Source: a virus
IMG/VR virus record: IMGVR_UViG_3300032722_000030
Coordinates: 1-51,512 of that record
DNA: 51,512 nt
Direction: 5' to 3' (one strand)
The translations under genes and the position numbers were made by a program. Below are positions 18,793 to 27,100 of the stretch, piece after piece. Positions within the stretch are counted from its first letter, which is position 1. Each line of letters starts with the position of its first letter. The notes under the pieces were generated by a model. The model made no database searches, was not told where the DNA came from, and saw only the letters and a program-made list of their open reading frames with translations.

Positions 18793-21419
18793 ACAAGAAG
18801 ATTAGGATCAGAACACCTCGTGGTTGGATCGCGTATCCTGGATCAGCCATCCAGCAGTCATATCAGGAAGACATTACACATGGGTTCCTTCTATGGGTCA
18901 TCAAGGATCGAGACAACTTTGACGTCAAGTTTCACGAGCTGCCGAACACGCAGCCGTTCGTCACGATAGAATGGCAGGACAACGTAGAACTGACGATCGC
19001 TGAAGCAAGAAAGTACCCGACCGGCGCGCGCATTCGTATCCGTAGCAAGGATGCAATGGCGCAGAAGGAGGTCGTTGAGCTAACGACCCGCTTGCGCTCT
19101 GAACTCAAGGCATTAGAGGTCACGTTTAAGAACGATCACCAGGCTAATCGTAACTCAATTGCTGCAGGCGTGACAGCCCTCGTCAAGGAAGACCTTCGTA
19201 ATCCCGAAGTTATCATGCGTCTCATGAAGGACTACTACGCTGATGGCACTGTCACTGAGAAGGAGTGGGATTCGATTCGTGAAAGTGTTGACACTTACCT
19301 CCACGGCGCGCTTGACAACGATAGCCTCATACGGAACACGAAATGGTCGCTTCGACATCTGAAGTTTGACAATACATTTTCGTACGGTGAGGGTAACCTC
19401 ATCAATTTCGAAAAGTTGCAAGGAATCATCGGCATCTTTGGACCGAACAGGGCAGGCAAGTCATCTATCGTGGGTACGTTGATGTACGCTTTGTTCAACA
19501 CCACTGACAGAGGGAGCGTCAAAAATCTTCACGTTGTCAACGTGCGGCAGCCCTACTGCTACACTAAGGCGATCATCAACGTGAATGGCACGAATTACGT
19601 GATCGAAAGGCAGACAGTCAAGCACGAAGCTCGTAGAGGCATGCGTGCAGGACAGACGCACGCAGGAACGCAACTCAATGTCTTCAAGATCGATGAGAAT
19701 GGTGCTGTTGTCGACCTCGCCGACGAACAACGACGTGATACGGAGAAGGTGATCAGACAACTTATTGGAGGCTCTGATGATTGTCTTCTGACTTCAGTCG
19801 CTGCACAGGACGAGGTCAAGCTATTCATCAACCAAGGCACTCCTAAGCGTCGTAAGGATTTGTCACGTTTCCTTGACCTTGACATCTTCGACAAGATGTA
19901 CGAGTTAGCGAACAATGATGTCAAGGTCAACAAGGGCGCACTCAAAAATTACCCTGAACGTGATTGGGAGGAACAAGAAAAGACACACAAACAAAAACTC
20001 GAGAAACACGAGAGCGATATCGTCGAGAGCGAGCAGCAGCTAGCAGAGATAGACCAGCAGCTACACGACATCCGTGCGCAACTTGCTGCATTCAAGGACT
20101 TCAATCCTGTCACTCAGTCGCAGGTCGATGCTCAAGAGACTCGTGTCAAGACGCTTGAGAAGAAGCTACTGGACGCAAATGCTCGTCTTGTCTCAATGAC
20201 CGGTGACGTTGATCGTCTTGTAAAGAAGGTCAGCAGCATTGAGACAATCCAATCGGAGAATGATCTGGATGAGCTGAAACGTAGGCTCCGCTCGTACAAG
20301 GATCTTGAAGCTACGTTCGAGAGCCTCAAGATGATGTATGAATCTGAGTCTAACGAGCTCAAGCGCCAGGAACGCTCTCTCAAAATTCTTGAGGAAGTTC
20401 CCTGTGGTGATTCCTTTCCGACGTGCAAATTCATCAAGGATGCATTTGAGATCAGAAAGGCTGTCGAACCCCAACGTTCAAAGGTGAGGACCTCTCTTGA
20501 GAAGATGTCAAAGGCTCAAGAAATTCTTGCAGACCTTCGGAAAGAAGACATCTCTGGCAAAGTAGAGAAAATTGAACAACTCAATGGACTCAAATCAAAA
20601 CTGATTGTCAACATCTCTGCACAGAACGTTGAGATCGTCAAGTGTCAGTCTACGATCACAGAGCTCGATGAGTCACTCACGTCAGCAATACGAAAGTTGA
20701 GCGAGCTCAACGAGGCAATGAAGAACGAGGAAAACGTTGAGGTCGTTGCATTGCGGAATGAATTGAACATCCTTCAAGGGAAAGCAAAGAAGATCGACTC
20801 AAATCGTCTTGTGCTTGCTAATACCGTTGGTCACGTGCAATCTGATTACGCAAAGATGCTTGCTGATCGTGACAGAAGGTATGAGCTTTTGCAATCGATG
20901 AAGGCGCACGAGCTTGTAGCGAATGCTTTTTCCCGCCGGGGGATTCCCAGCCTGATCGTTGCTTCGCAATTGCCCCTCATCAATGCAGAGATTGCTAAGA
21001 TCCTGAGCGGTATTGTCAACTTCTCTGTCGAGCTTGAACAGGATGAAGACAGCGATTCAATGGAGATCTATATCGACTACGGCGATAGCAAGCGAATCAT
21101 CGAGCTCGGCAGTGGAATGGAAAAGACGATCGCTGCAATTGCTATTCGTGTCGCTCTTGTCAACATCTCATCGCTTCCTAAACCTGATTTCTTCATCGTG
21201 GACGAGGCATTCGGTCCCCTTGATCCTGAGAACGTAGCGGCATGTAATAGGCTTCTTACGTCATTGAAGCGTCATTTCAGGACAGTTATCGTCATAACGC
21301 ACGTAGAAGGCGTCAAGGACGTTGCAGACCACATAATTGAGGTCTCAAAGGTCGAAAAGGACGCTCGTGTTGTGTATGATGAGGCATGGCCTGGAGACAG
21401 TACCTCAAAGACAGATTGA
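18789..21419 (+). CDS. gp46 (Rad50/SbcC) ATPase fused to C-terminal part of gp47
   Basis: An 876-aa fusion. Residues 1 to about 185 are the capping end of Mre11/gp47: WIAYPGSAIQQSYQEDITHG, then DFDVKFHELPNTQPFVTIEW. From about 190 the Rad50-type ATPase begins: WSLRHLKFDNTFSYGEGN, Walker A GPNRAGKSS (218-226), long coiled coils, a hook-like C539-x6-C546, ABC signature ELGSGMEK (about 772), Walker B FFIVDEAFGPLD (about 801) and ITH. It starts at a TTG overlapping the gp47 stop (TTGA). The ATPase drives end resection with gp47. Either this is a true relocated gene boundary or a 2-nt CT change has split one ORF. Confidence 0.9.
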   Translation: MNKKIRIRTPRGWIAYPGSAIQQSYQEDITHGFLLWVIKDRDNFDVKFHELPNTQPFVTIEWQDNVELTIAEARKYPTGARIRIRSKDAMAQKEVVELTTRLRSELKALEVTFKNDHQANRNSIAAGVTALVKEDLRNPEVIMRLMKDYYADGTVTEKEWDSIRESVDTYLHGALDNDSLIRNTKWSLRHLKFDNTFSYGEGNLINFEKLQGIIGIFGPNRAGKSSIVGTLMYALFNTTDRGSVKNLHVVNVRQPYCYTKAIINVNGTNYVIERQTVKHEARRGMRAGQTHAGTQLNVFKIDENGAVVDLADEQRRDTEKVIRQLIGGSDDCLLTSVAAQDEVKLFINQGTPKRRKDLSRFLDLDIFDKMYELANNDVKVNKGALKNYPERDWEEQEKTHKQKLEKHESDIVESEQQLAEIDQQLHDIRAQLAAFKDFNPVTQSQVDAQETRVKTLEKKLLDANARLVSMTGDVDRLVKKVSSIETIQSENDLDELKRRLRSYKDLEATFESLKMMYESESNELKRQERSLKILEEVPCGDSFPTCKFIKDAFEIRKAVEPQRSKVRTSLEKMSKAQEILADLRKEDISGKVEKIEQLNGLKSKLIVNISAQNVEIVKCQSTITELDESLTSAIRKLSELNEAMKNEENVEVVALRNELNILQGKAKKIDSNRLVLANTVGHVQSDYAKMLADRDRRYELLQSMKAHELVANAFSRRGIPSLIVASQLPLINAEIAKILSGIVNFSVELEQDEDSDSMEIYIDYGDSKRIIELGSGMEKTIAAIAIRVALVNISSLPKPDFFIVDEAFGPLDPENVAACNRLLTSLKRHFRTVIVITHVEGVKDVADHIIEVSKVEKDARVVYDEAWPGDSTSKTD

Positions 21420-21688
21420 TCGAAGAGAGATCTGAGGGGTTCGTCGTTATCGTTCCTGTCGGTGCTGAGCCACCCGTTCCGCTAGCATGCACGTTGTGTT
21501 CACACGTCATGCGTACGCGTGAGGATGAGGTGTCTCATTACGAATTTGGTTGCTGCGAACGATGCGCTAGACTCTGGGCTCATGCGAGACGTGCAGCATG
21601 GAAAGACGGATGGAGACCTTCTGCTGATCAGGTCGTTGAGGCAGAAGCTAACCGTACGCCATTATCGTTGGTGTTTGACGTCGATTAG
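21386..21688 (+). CDS. Small zinc-ribbon-like protein (100 aa)
   Basis: A small unrecognised protein overlapping the last 34 nt of gp46. Two cysteine pairs, CTLCSHVM and GCCERCARLW, are placed ~21 residues apart as in a treble-clef or zinc-ribbon fold, with an intervening TREDEVSHYEFG and a following helix HARRAAWKDGWRPSADQV. GATGAGG precedes the ATG. The conserved Cys pattern in a short overlapping ORF supports a real gene. A nucleic-acid or protein-adaptor role is possible but unproven. Confidence 0.7.
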   Translation: MAWRQYLKDRLIEERSEGFVVIVPVGAEPPVPLACTLCSHVMRTREDEVSHYEFGCCERCARLWAHARRAAWKDGWRPSADQVVEAEANRTPLSLVFDVD

Positions 21689-21729
21689 ACGGGGCGTATC
21701 ACCATAGTTAGATGAGGAGTTTCACCATC

Positions 21730-22110
21730 ATGGCAGAAATTGACTACAACGCTCTGGCACAAGCGATCGATACTACGTGGGGCCGATCGTCGACGCCCAA
21801 GACCGCGTCATACTCGATCAAGCTGTCGCTACAAGGTTCTGATACGTTGCTAGCATCGTATGCTGCGCTCGTAAATTTCGGTACTGAACATCAGATGATC
21901 GAAATGAAGCGCAAGTACGTTGATGAATCGAAGGCAGTGACCAACGAGGCGATGAAAGCTATCAAGTCGACGTACAAGGAGCTGACTGGGTCCAGCTTGA
22001 CAGCGAAGGAAATCTCGAGCGTTGACAATCTCGAGATCGTTGGAACGGGTGTGCACAATCCTCGACGGACTGCGTACTACAGGCGTCGGACAATCTTCGG
22101 TATTGGGTGA
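21730..22110 (+). CDS. Small protein upstream of large terminase (126 aa)
   Basis: An unrecognised protein with an alpha-helical centre (MIEMKRKYVDESKAVTNEAM) and a basic, Tyr-rich C-terminus NPRRTAYYRRRTIFGIG. The ATG at 21730 is chosen over 21712 because GAGGAG (21714-21719) lies 10 nt before it. Its TGA overlaps the terminase ATG (TGATG). Position just before gp17 raises the possibility of a small terminase subunit, but it lacks an obvious helix-turn-helix or the coiled-coil length of gp16, so this is only a suggestion. Confidence 0.7.
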   Translation: MAEIDYNALAQAIDTTWGRSSTPKTASYSIKLSLQGSDTLLASYAALVNFGTEHQMIEMKRKYVDESKAVTNEAMKAIKSTYKELTGSSLTAKEISSVDNLEIVGTGVHNPRRTAYYRRRTIFGIG

Positions 22111-23747
22111 TGGCAGACACAATAAAAGCGCCTAGCAGATCAGAACAGGTCAAAGAGATCCTGGCATGTGGCACTGATCCTGCGTACTTCATTAGGAAGT
22201 ATGTGAAGATTCAGCACCCCGAGAAGGGAACGATTCCATTCGGTCTGTATCCATTCCAGGAAGACTGTGTCAAGGATTTTGAAAAGCATCGCAAGACGAT
22301 CCTTCTCAAGGCACGTCAGTTGGGCATCTCAACGTTGTGTGCTGCGTACGCAGTATGGTTGGCTGTCTTTCACAGGGACAAGACGATCCTTGTCATCGCC
22401 ACAAAGCTCCCGACGGCCATGAACTTCATCAAGAAGTGTAAGGTCGCGATCCAGAGTTTGCCAACGTGGTTGCTTCTTCCGAAGTTCGAGCCTACGAAGC
22501 AAGCAATTGGGTTCAGCAACGGTTCATCGATCACTGCAATTCCGACGTCAGAGGACGCAGGTCGTTCAGAGGCGTTGTCTCTTCTCATCGTCGACGAGGC
22601 TGCATTCATTCGTGATTTTGAGGACATCTGGACCGGTCTCGCTCCCACCATCAACACAGGTGGTAACGTGATCATCCTGTCATCTCCTCATGGTGTCGGC
22701 GGACAGTACTATAGGTTGTGGGTTGAGGCTGAGGCAAATCAGAACGGCTTTCATCCGATCAGGTTGGCATGGGACGTGCATCCAGAACACGATCAAAAGT
22801 GGTTCGACAACGAGACCCGGTCATTTTCGAGACGAAAGATCGCACAGGAGTACGAGTGTGACTTTGCGACGTCAGGTGACACGTTTCTTCAACCAAACGT
22901 GTTGGACGAGCTCAGGGCGCAGATTCAGGATCCAACTGAGAGGACTGGCCCGGGTGGCAATGTTTGGGTGTGGTCTCCTCCTGTTGAGGGACACTCATAC
23001 GTCATCTCTGCTGACGTAGCACGTGGCGACGGACAGGACTACAGCACATTTCACGTGCTTGACGTTGAGGATTGTGAGGTCTCAGCCGAGTACATGGGCA
23101 AGATCCCTCCTGAAGAGTTTGCTGATGTCTTGGCAGAGTGGGGGAAGAGATACAACGGCGCGCTACTCGTTCCGGAACAGAACACGTTCGGCTACTTTGT
23201 CAACAAGAAGCTCAGTTCAATTCTGAACTACAAGAAGCTTTACTACAAGAACAACAAGGGAGACCCGTTTAACTACATCCCGCTGGATCAGAACGAGCTA
23301 CCCGGGTTCCAGACAGATCAAAAGACGCGTGTTCAGATTCTGACGAAGTTGGAAGAGTTGATCAGGTCCAAGGTTCTGAAGACGTATTCTCGTCGAACGT
23401 ATGAACAACTTCAGGCATTCGTGTGGCACAACAACAAGCCTCAAGCGGGCAAAGACAGTCATGATGATCTTGTCATGAGTCTTGCAATTGCAGCCTGGCT
23501 CGTTGAGGGCAATCAGGGAATGAGTGAACAGGCGACGGCGATGGCATATGCTATCTTGAACGCAACGAAGATGGTCAGCAAGGACATTGACACGATGCCA
23601 GGAAACATCAACGAGGCTAAGCCACTCGTGAATCCGAGCATCAAGGGCGTGAATCCGAACAGCGTTTACCGCCCTCGCGATCCTGAGACAGTTTCTCGCA
23701 ACCCTATGCTCAAAGACGTTTCTGACTTTCGTTGGCTGCTCAAGTGA
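22110..23747 (+). CDS. Terminase large subunit (gp17-like)
   Basis: The DNA-packaging motor, 545 aa. The ATPase domain has Walker A-type LLKARQLGIST (about 65-75), Walker B LLIVDEAAF (about 159-167) and coupling motif ILSSPHGVGG. The C-terminal RNase H-like nuclease has ISADVARGDGQDYSTFHVLD (first Asp near 300), VPEQNTFGY and DSHDDLVMSLAIAAW (last Asp pair near 450). It cuts concatemeric DNA and pumps it through the portal. Start is ATG 22110, overlapping the previous stop. Length is close to T4 gp17 (610 aa) and the gene has no intein. Confidence 0.96.
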   Translation: MADTIKAPSRSEQVKEILACGTDPAYFIRKYVKIQHPEKGTIPFGLYPFQEDCVKDFEKHRKTILLKARQLGISTLCAAYAVWLAVFHRDKTILVIATKLPTAMNFIKKCKVAIQSLPTWLLLPKFEPTKQAIGFSNGSSITAIPTSEDAGRSEALSLLIVDEAAFIRDFEDIWTGLAPTINTGGNVIILSSPHGVGGQYYRLWVEAEANQNGFHPIRLAWDVHPEHDQKWFDNETRSFSRRKIAQEYECDFATSGDTFLQPNVLDELRAQIQDPTERTGPGGNVWVWSPPVEGHSYVISADVARGDGQDYSTFHVLDVEDCEVSAEYMGKIPPEEFADVLAEWGKRYNGALLVPEQNTFGYFVNKKLSSILNYKKLYYKNNKGDPFNYIPLDQNELPGFQTDQKTRVQILTKLEELIRSKVLKTYSRRTYEQLQAFVWHNNKPQAGKDSHDDLVMSLAIAAWLVEGNQGMSEQATAMAYAILNATKMVSKDIDTMPGNINEAKPLVNPSIKGVNPNSVYRPRDPETVSRNPMLKDVSDFRWLLK

Positions 23748-23751
23748 CTTA

Positions 23752-23758
23752 TACTTAG
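23752..23758 (+). promoter_or_regulatory. Candidate late promoter box TACTTAG
   Basis: One of six TAYTTAR boxes standing a short distance upstream of late-type genes here: 23752 (before 23774), 32386 (before 32425), 33411 (core protein), 35507 (capsid protein), 37523 (before 37548) and 43575 (before 43588). The box recalls the T4 late promoter TATAAATA in position and AT content. Promoter activity is inferred. Confidence 0.4.
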
Positions 23759-23773
23759 AGGATAGGTGCATGC

Positions 23774-24079
23774 ATGACTAAGCCGCAGATCAGTCTACAG
23801 AAACTCCAAAAGATCATCAGGGAGGAAATTCGTCAACGTCTGGGTGAGTCCACCGACCACGATGACGCTGCGTCGTTGGCAATGTCTGCCGCAAAGCTAT
23901 TGAAAGCGATCGATGCTTTCAAGGAGAAGGCGTCTCCCGCAGCCACGAACGCCGTCACGCCGCACATGTCAGAGCTTGAAAAGGCGCTTGATAACATTGT
24001 GTCCTCACCTCGTTCGTACGTGTCACAGCCGAAGAAGGAACCGCAGCACGTGACGATGCAGGCAAAGAAAGCGACCTGA
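23774..24079 (+). CDS. Small head-region protein with LQKIIREE N-terminus
   Basis: A 101-aa, helical, charged protein of unknown function between terminase and portal. The N-terminus KLQKIIREEIRQRLGE is an amphipathic helix of a type that recurs in small proteins of this module (31859, 32425, 43588). The middle contains AASLAMSAAKLLKAIDAFKE; the tail is basic and low complexity. TACTTAG lies 16 nt upstream of the ATG. A role in prohead assembly or as a core-associated protein is possible from location only. Confidence 0.65.
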   Translation: MTKPQISLQKLQKIIREEIRQRLGESTDHDDAASLAMSAAKLLKAIDAFKEKASPAATNAVTPHMSELEKALDNIVSSPRSYVSQPKKEPQHVTMQAKKAT

Positions 24080-24104
24080 AAGTTACGTACATCGCTCATT
24101 GATG

Positions 24105-24141
24105 TAGGATCTAGATGCCTCAACTGAATGGAGAGGCGTAA
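24105..24141 (+). promoter_or_regulatory. -10 box plus 8-codon leader ORF before portal gene
   Basis: TAGGAT (24105-24110) with a weak TTACGT 16 nt upstream is followed 4 nt later by ATG at 24115. That ATG opens MPQLNGEA and stops at TAA (24139-24141), 3 nt before the portal ATG. The portal's ribosome-binding site GGAGAGG is inside the mini-ORF. The layout copies that at 10249-10287. Function as a coupled leader peptide is inferred. Confidence 0.4.
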
Positions 24142-24144
24142 CGC

Positions 24145-27100
24145 ATGGCAAAACGAGAACCGAAGAGTCTATTCCGTCGTCTTACGCGCCTGTTTCGTAG
24201 CGGCCCGATCGTCAAAAGAAAGATCCGTGCCCTAGACACGACGATAGCTGTTGCCGATAAGACGAAGTCTTCAGGCACGTTGCTCTTCCAAAAGTCATTG
24301 TCGCCGACGTATGCGACGATCACGAGCAACGCATATAACCTGAGCGAGCGCTTGATGAGGTATCAGGATTTTCAAGAGATGGAGTATTCGGTTGCGATCT
24401 CCACACTCATCGCCACTCCCGACGGTTTCAAGACCATCGGTGAGTTGGCCGAAGCGTGTGCGTCCAACCCCGACCACACCTTCATCGTCTATTCCTACGA
24501 CCACAATCTAGGACGCATCGTCCCCGCTTTCGGCAAGCAGGCCCGTCAGACCTGTGTCGACCATGCCTGGAAGGTGACCTTCGACAACGGGAAGACGATC
24601 ACCGCGAATCCAGAGCATCGATTGATGCTACGCGACGGGTCATATCGTCGCGTTGAGGACCTGCAGCCCGGAGATGCAATGATGCCCTTCTACCGGAAGG
24701 ACCTGTTCGTCGGCGCTGAAGAAGGCACCAAGGGCTACTCGTGGGTCTACACGATGGACGATAGGTTCCGTGGTTGGACCAAGGAACACCAGTTGGTGGC
24801 CGAGTGGGTGGCCGGCCGGCAGCTGACGGAGGACGAGTGCGTCCACCACATCAACTTCGTGAAGACCGACAACAGACCCGAAAACCTGCGGATCATGACG
24901 AAGAGCGACCACAATTCGTACCATGCCGCCATCAACAACGGTGCGAAGTGGGGACCGGAGAACCACGAGTGGGTCGAGGAATTCAAGAAGAACCATGCAG
25001 CCTGGATGCGAGACAACGCACCGACGGCCCGTCGCGACGTGACATTCGCACGGATCCTAGAGACAGCTGAACGCGTCGGCTTCAGCATGCCCGCTATCGC
25101 TCTTGCGCTAGACGTTACGTGGAACCTGATCTACGAACGTTTGGTGGCGCACGGGTTCGCTACCTTCGATGGGTTCGTCAAGGCCTATGCAGGTGGACAG
25201 ATCTTTGCCAACCTTCCCGAGGGACGTCCCGGGTTGTTGACGCGAGACCTGAGCCTGGAGCTGCTCAGGTCGAACATGACTTCTGAGGACACCAAGAGGT
25301 CGCTGTGCATCAAGCTCGGTTGCACTGTCAACGTCCTCGACAAGTTCTTGGCCCGTCGAGCTCAGACATCGTGGTCCGAGCTTCGTTCTTCGTTGGGTTA
25401 TTCTGACGGTTCAGTGACCGTTTCTCACGTCAAGAGCGTTCGAAAAGGTGGTCGTCCTAGGGGCGCCAACGGCAACGACCTGACCTTCCAGCAGATCTGT
25501 GACGCGTACGAGCCTAAGCTGACGATGCCTCGTCTCGCTGAGAAGCTCGATGTCAACAAGAACACCGTCATCTCACGTCTGGCACAGAACGGTTTCAAGA
25601 GGTTCAGCGACTTCCAGGCAACGTACGACAACTGCAAGGTCGTCTCTGTCGAGTACGTGGGCGAGATGCCGCTCTATGACCTGACAGTCGATGGCTACAA
25701 GAACTTCGCGACCGACAGCGTGGTGTCTCACAACACTCCTGAGATCGCGGCAGCCCTTGACATCTACGCTGACGAGACATGTGCGCAGGACGAGAAGGGT
25801 CGCATCATCCACGTCTACTCAGACAACGAGAAAATTCGTGAGGTGCTTGAGGACCTGTTCTATAACATCCTCAACGTCGAATTTCAGATGCGCTCCTGGG
25901 CAAGGAACCTGCCCGTCCGAAAAGACAGCGTCATCCCCTTGCTCGATGGCAGGAACATCACCATCGAACAGTTAGCGCGGGAGCACGAAAAAGGCAAGGA
26001 GAACTGGGTCTACAGCGTCCAGGACGGCACCCATCGAATGGTCCCGGGTAAGGTCAGCTGGTGTGGGCTGACACGGAAGGACAGCGAGCTCGTCAGGGTC
26101 TGGTTGGACGACGGGACGTACGTTGATTGCACGCCGGACCACGAGTGGGTGATGCGAGATGGTCAACACAAGCGTGCTGATCAGCTAGTGCACGGTGAAA
26201 GCTTGATGCCGCTCTATCGTCAAGCGGCCATGATGGGGGGTAAGAAGGGTTATGAACGTGTGTACGACCCTGAAAGCATGCAGTATCGGTATACCCATCG
26301 GCTGATGGTCCAACACCGGTGGACTAAGGCTGATGTAGGCAAGGTTGTTCATCATGTGAACTGCAATCGAAGCGACAACACGCCGACAAATTTGAAGGTG
26401 ATGACGCAAGTCGATCACATCGACCTTCATCGAAAGATGGCGTCTTCTTACAACTCTTCACCGAAACACAAGTTGGATAATGTCCAACGTTCCGCCGTGA
26501 TGAAGAAAATGTGGGCTGATCCGGCTAAGAAGCAGTTGGCCAAAGAGAACATGGCCATCAAGTTCGACCAGCGCTGCGTCGACATGGTCGTCGAGCGACT
26601 CGCGGCCCACGGAAAGTACGTCAGTCCGAAGGTGTTGGGCGACCAATTGAAGTCAGACGATGTCTTCATGGGCCATCTCAAGGCCATCAATGAAGGCACC
26701 AAACGTGACCTGACGAAGTCTTTCAACTCGCACACCGGCTTCGAGGCGCTCCTGCAGAAGGCTGGCGTCGGGTCGTACCTTGATCTGGTCCGTGACAGGT
26801 TGCCGGCGATCGCATCGACGCCATGGTTCCACCGTGCGGAGAAGAAGAGCGCCAAGATGACGGGCGTCGTCCCTGCGATGCGGAACGCCCACCCGTCTGT
26901 GAAGGCAACCTACAAGAACCACAAGGTCGACCGCGTTGAACGGCTGGCGGAGACCGACGACGCCTACTGTATGGAGGTGTTGGGACCGAACGGGGAGCAC
27001 GATAGGCACCGGTTTGGCATCATGTGTTATACAGGTGATGGTCAAGTATCAAAAAGCTCAATCATATCAACTAATTGTAAGTACGGAGATTTTTTTCTTT

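Noticed and set aside
18781-18795. Programmed -1 frameshift joining gp47 and gp46
   Set aside because: No slippery heptamer of the X-XXY-YYZ type is present; re-initiation at TTG or a change in the CT tract explains the junction better.
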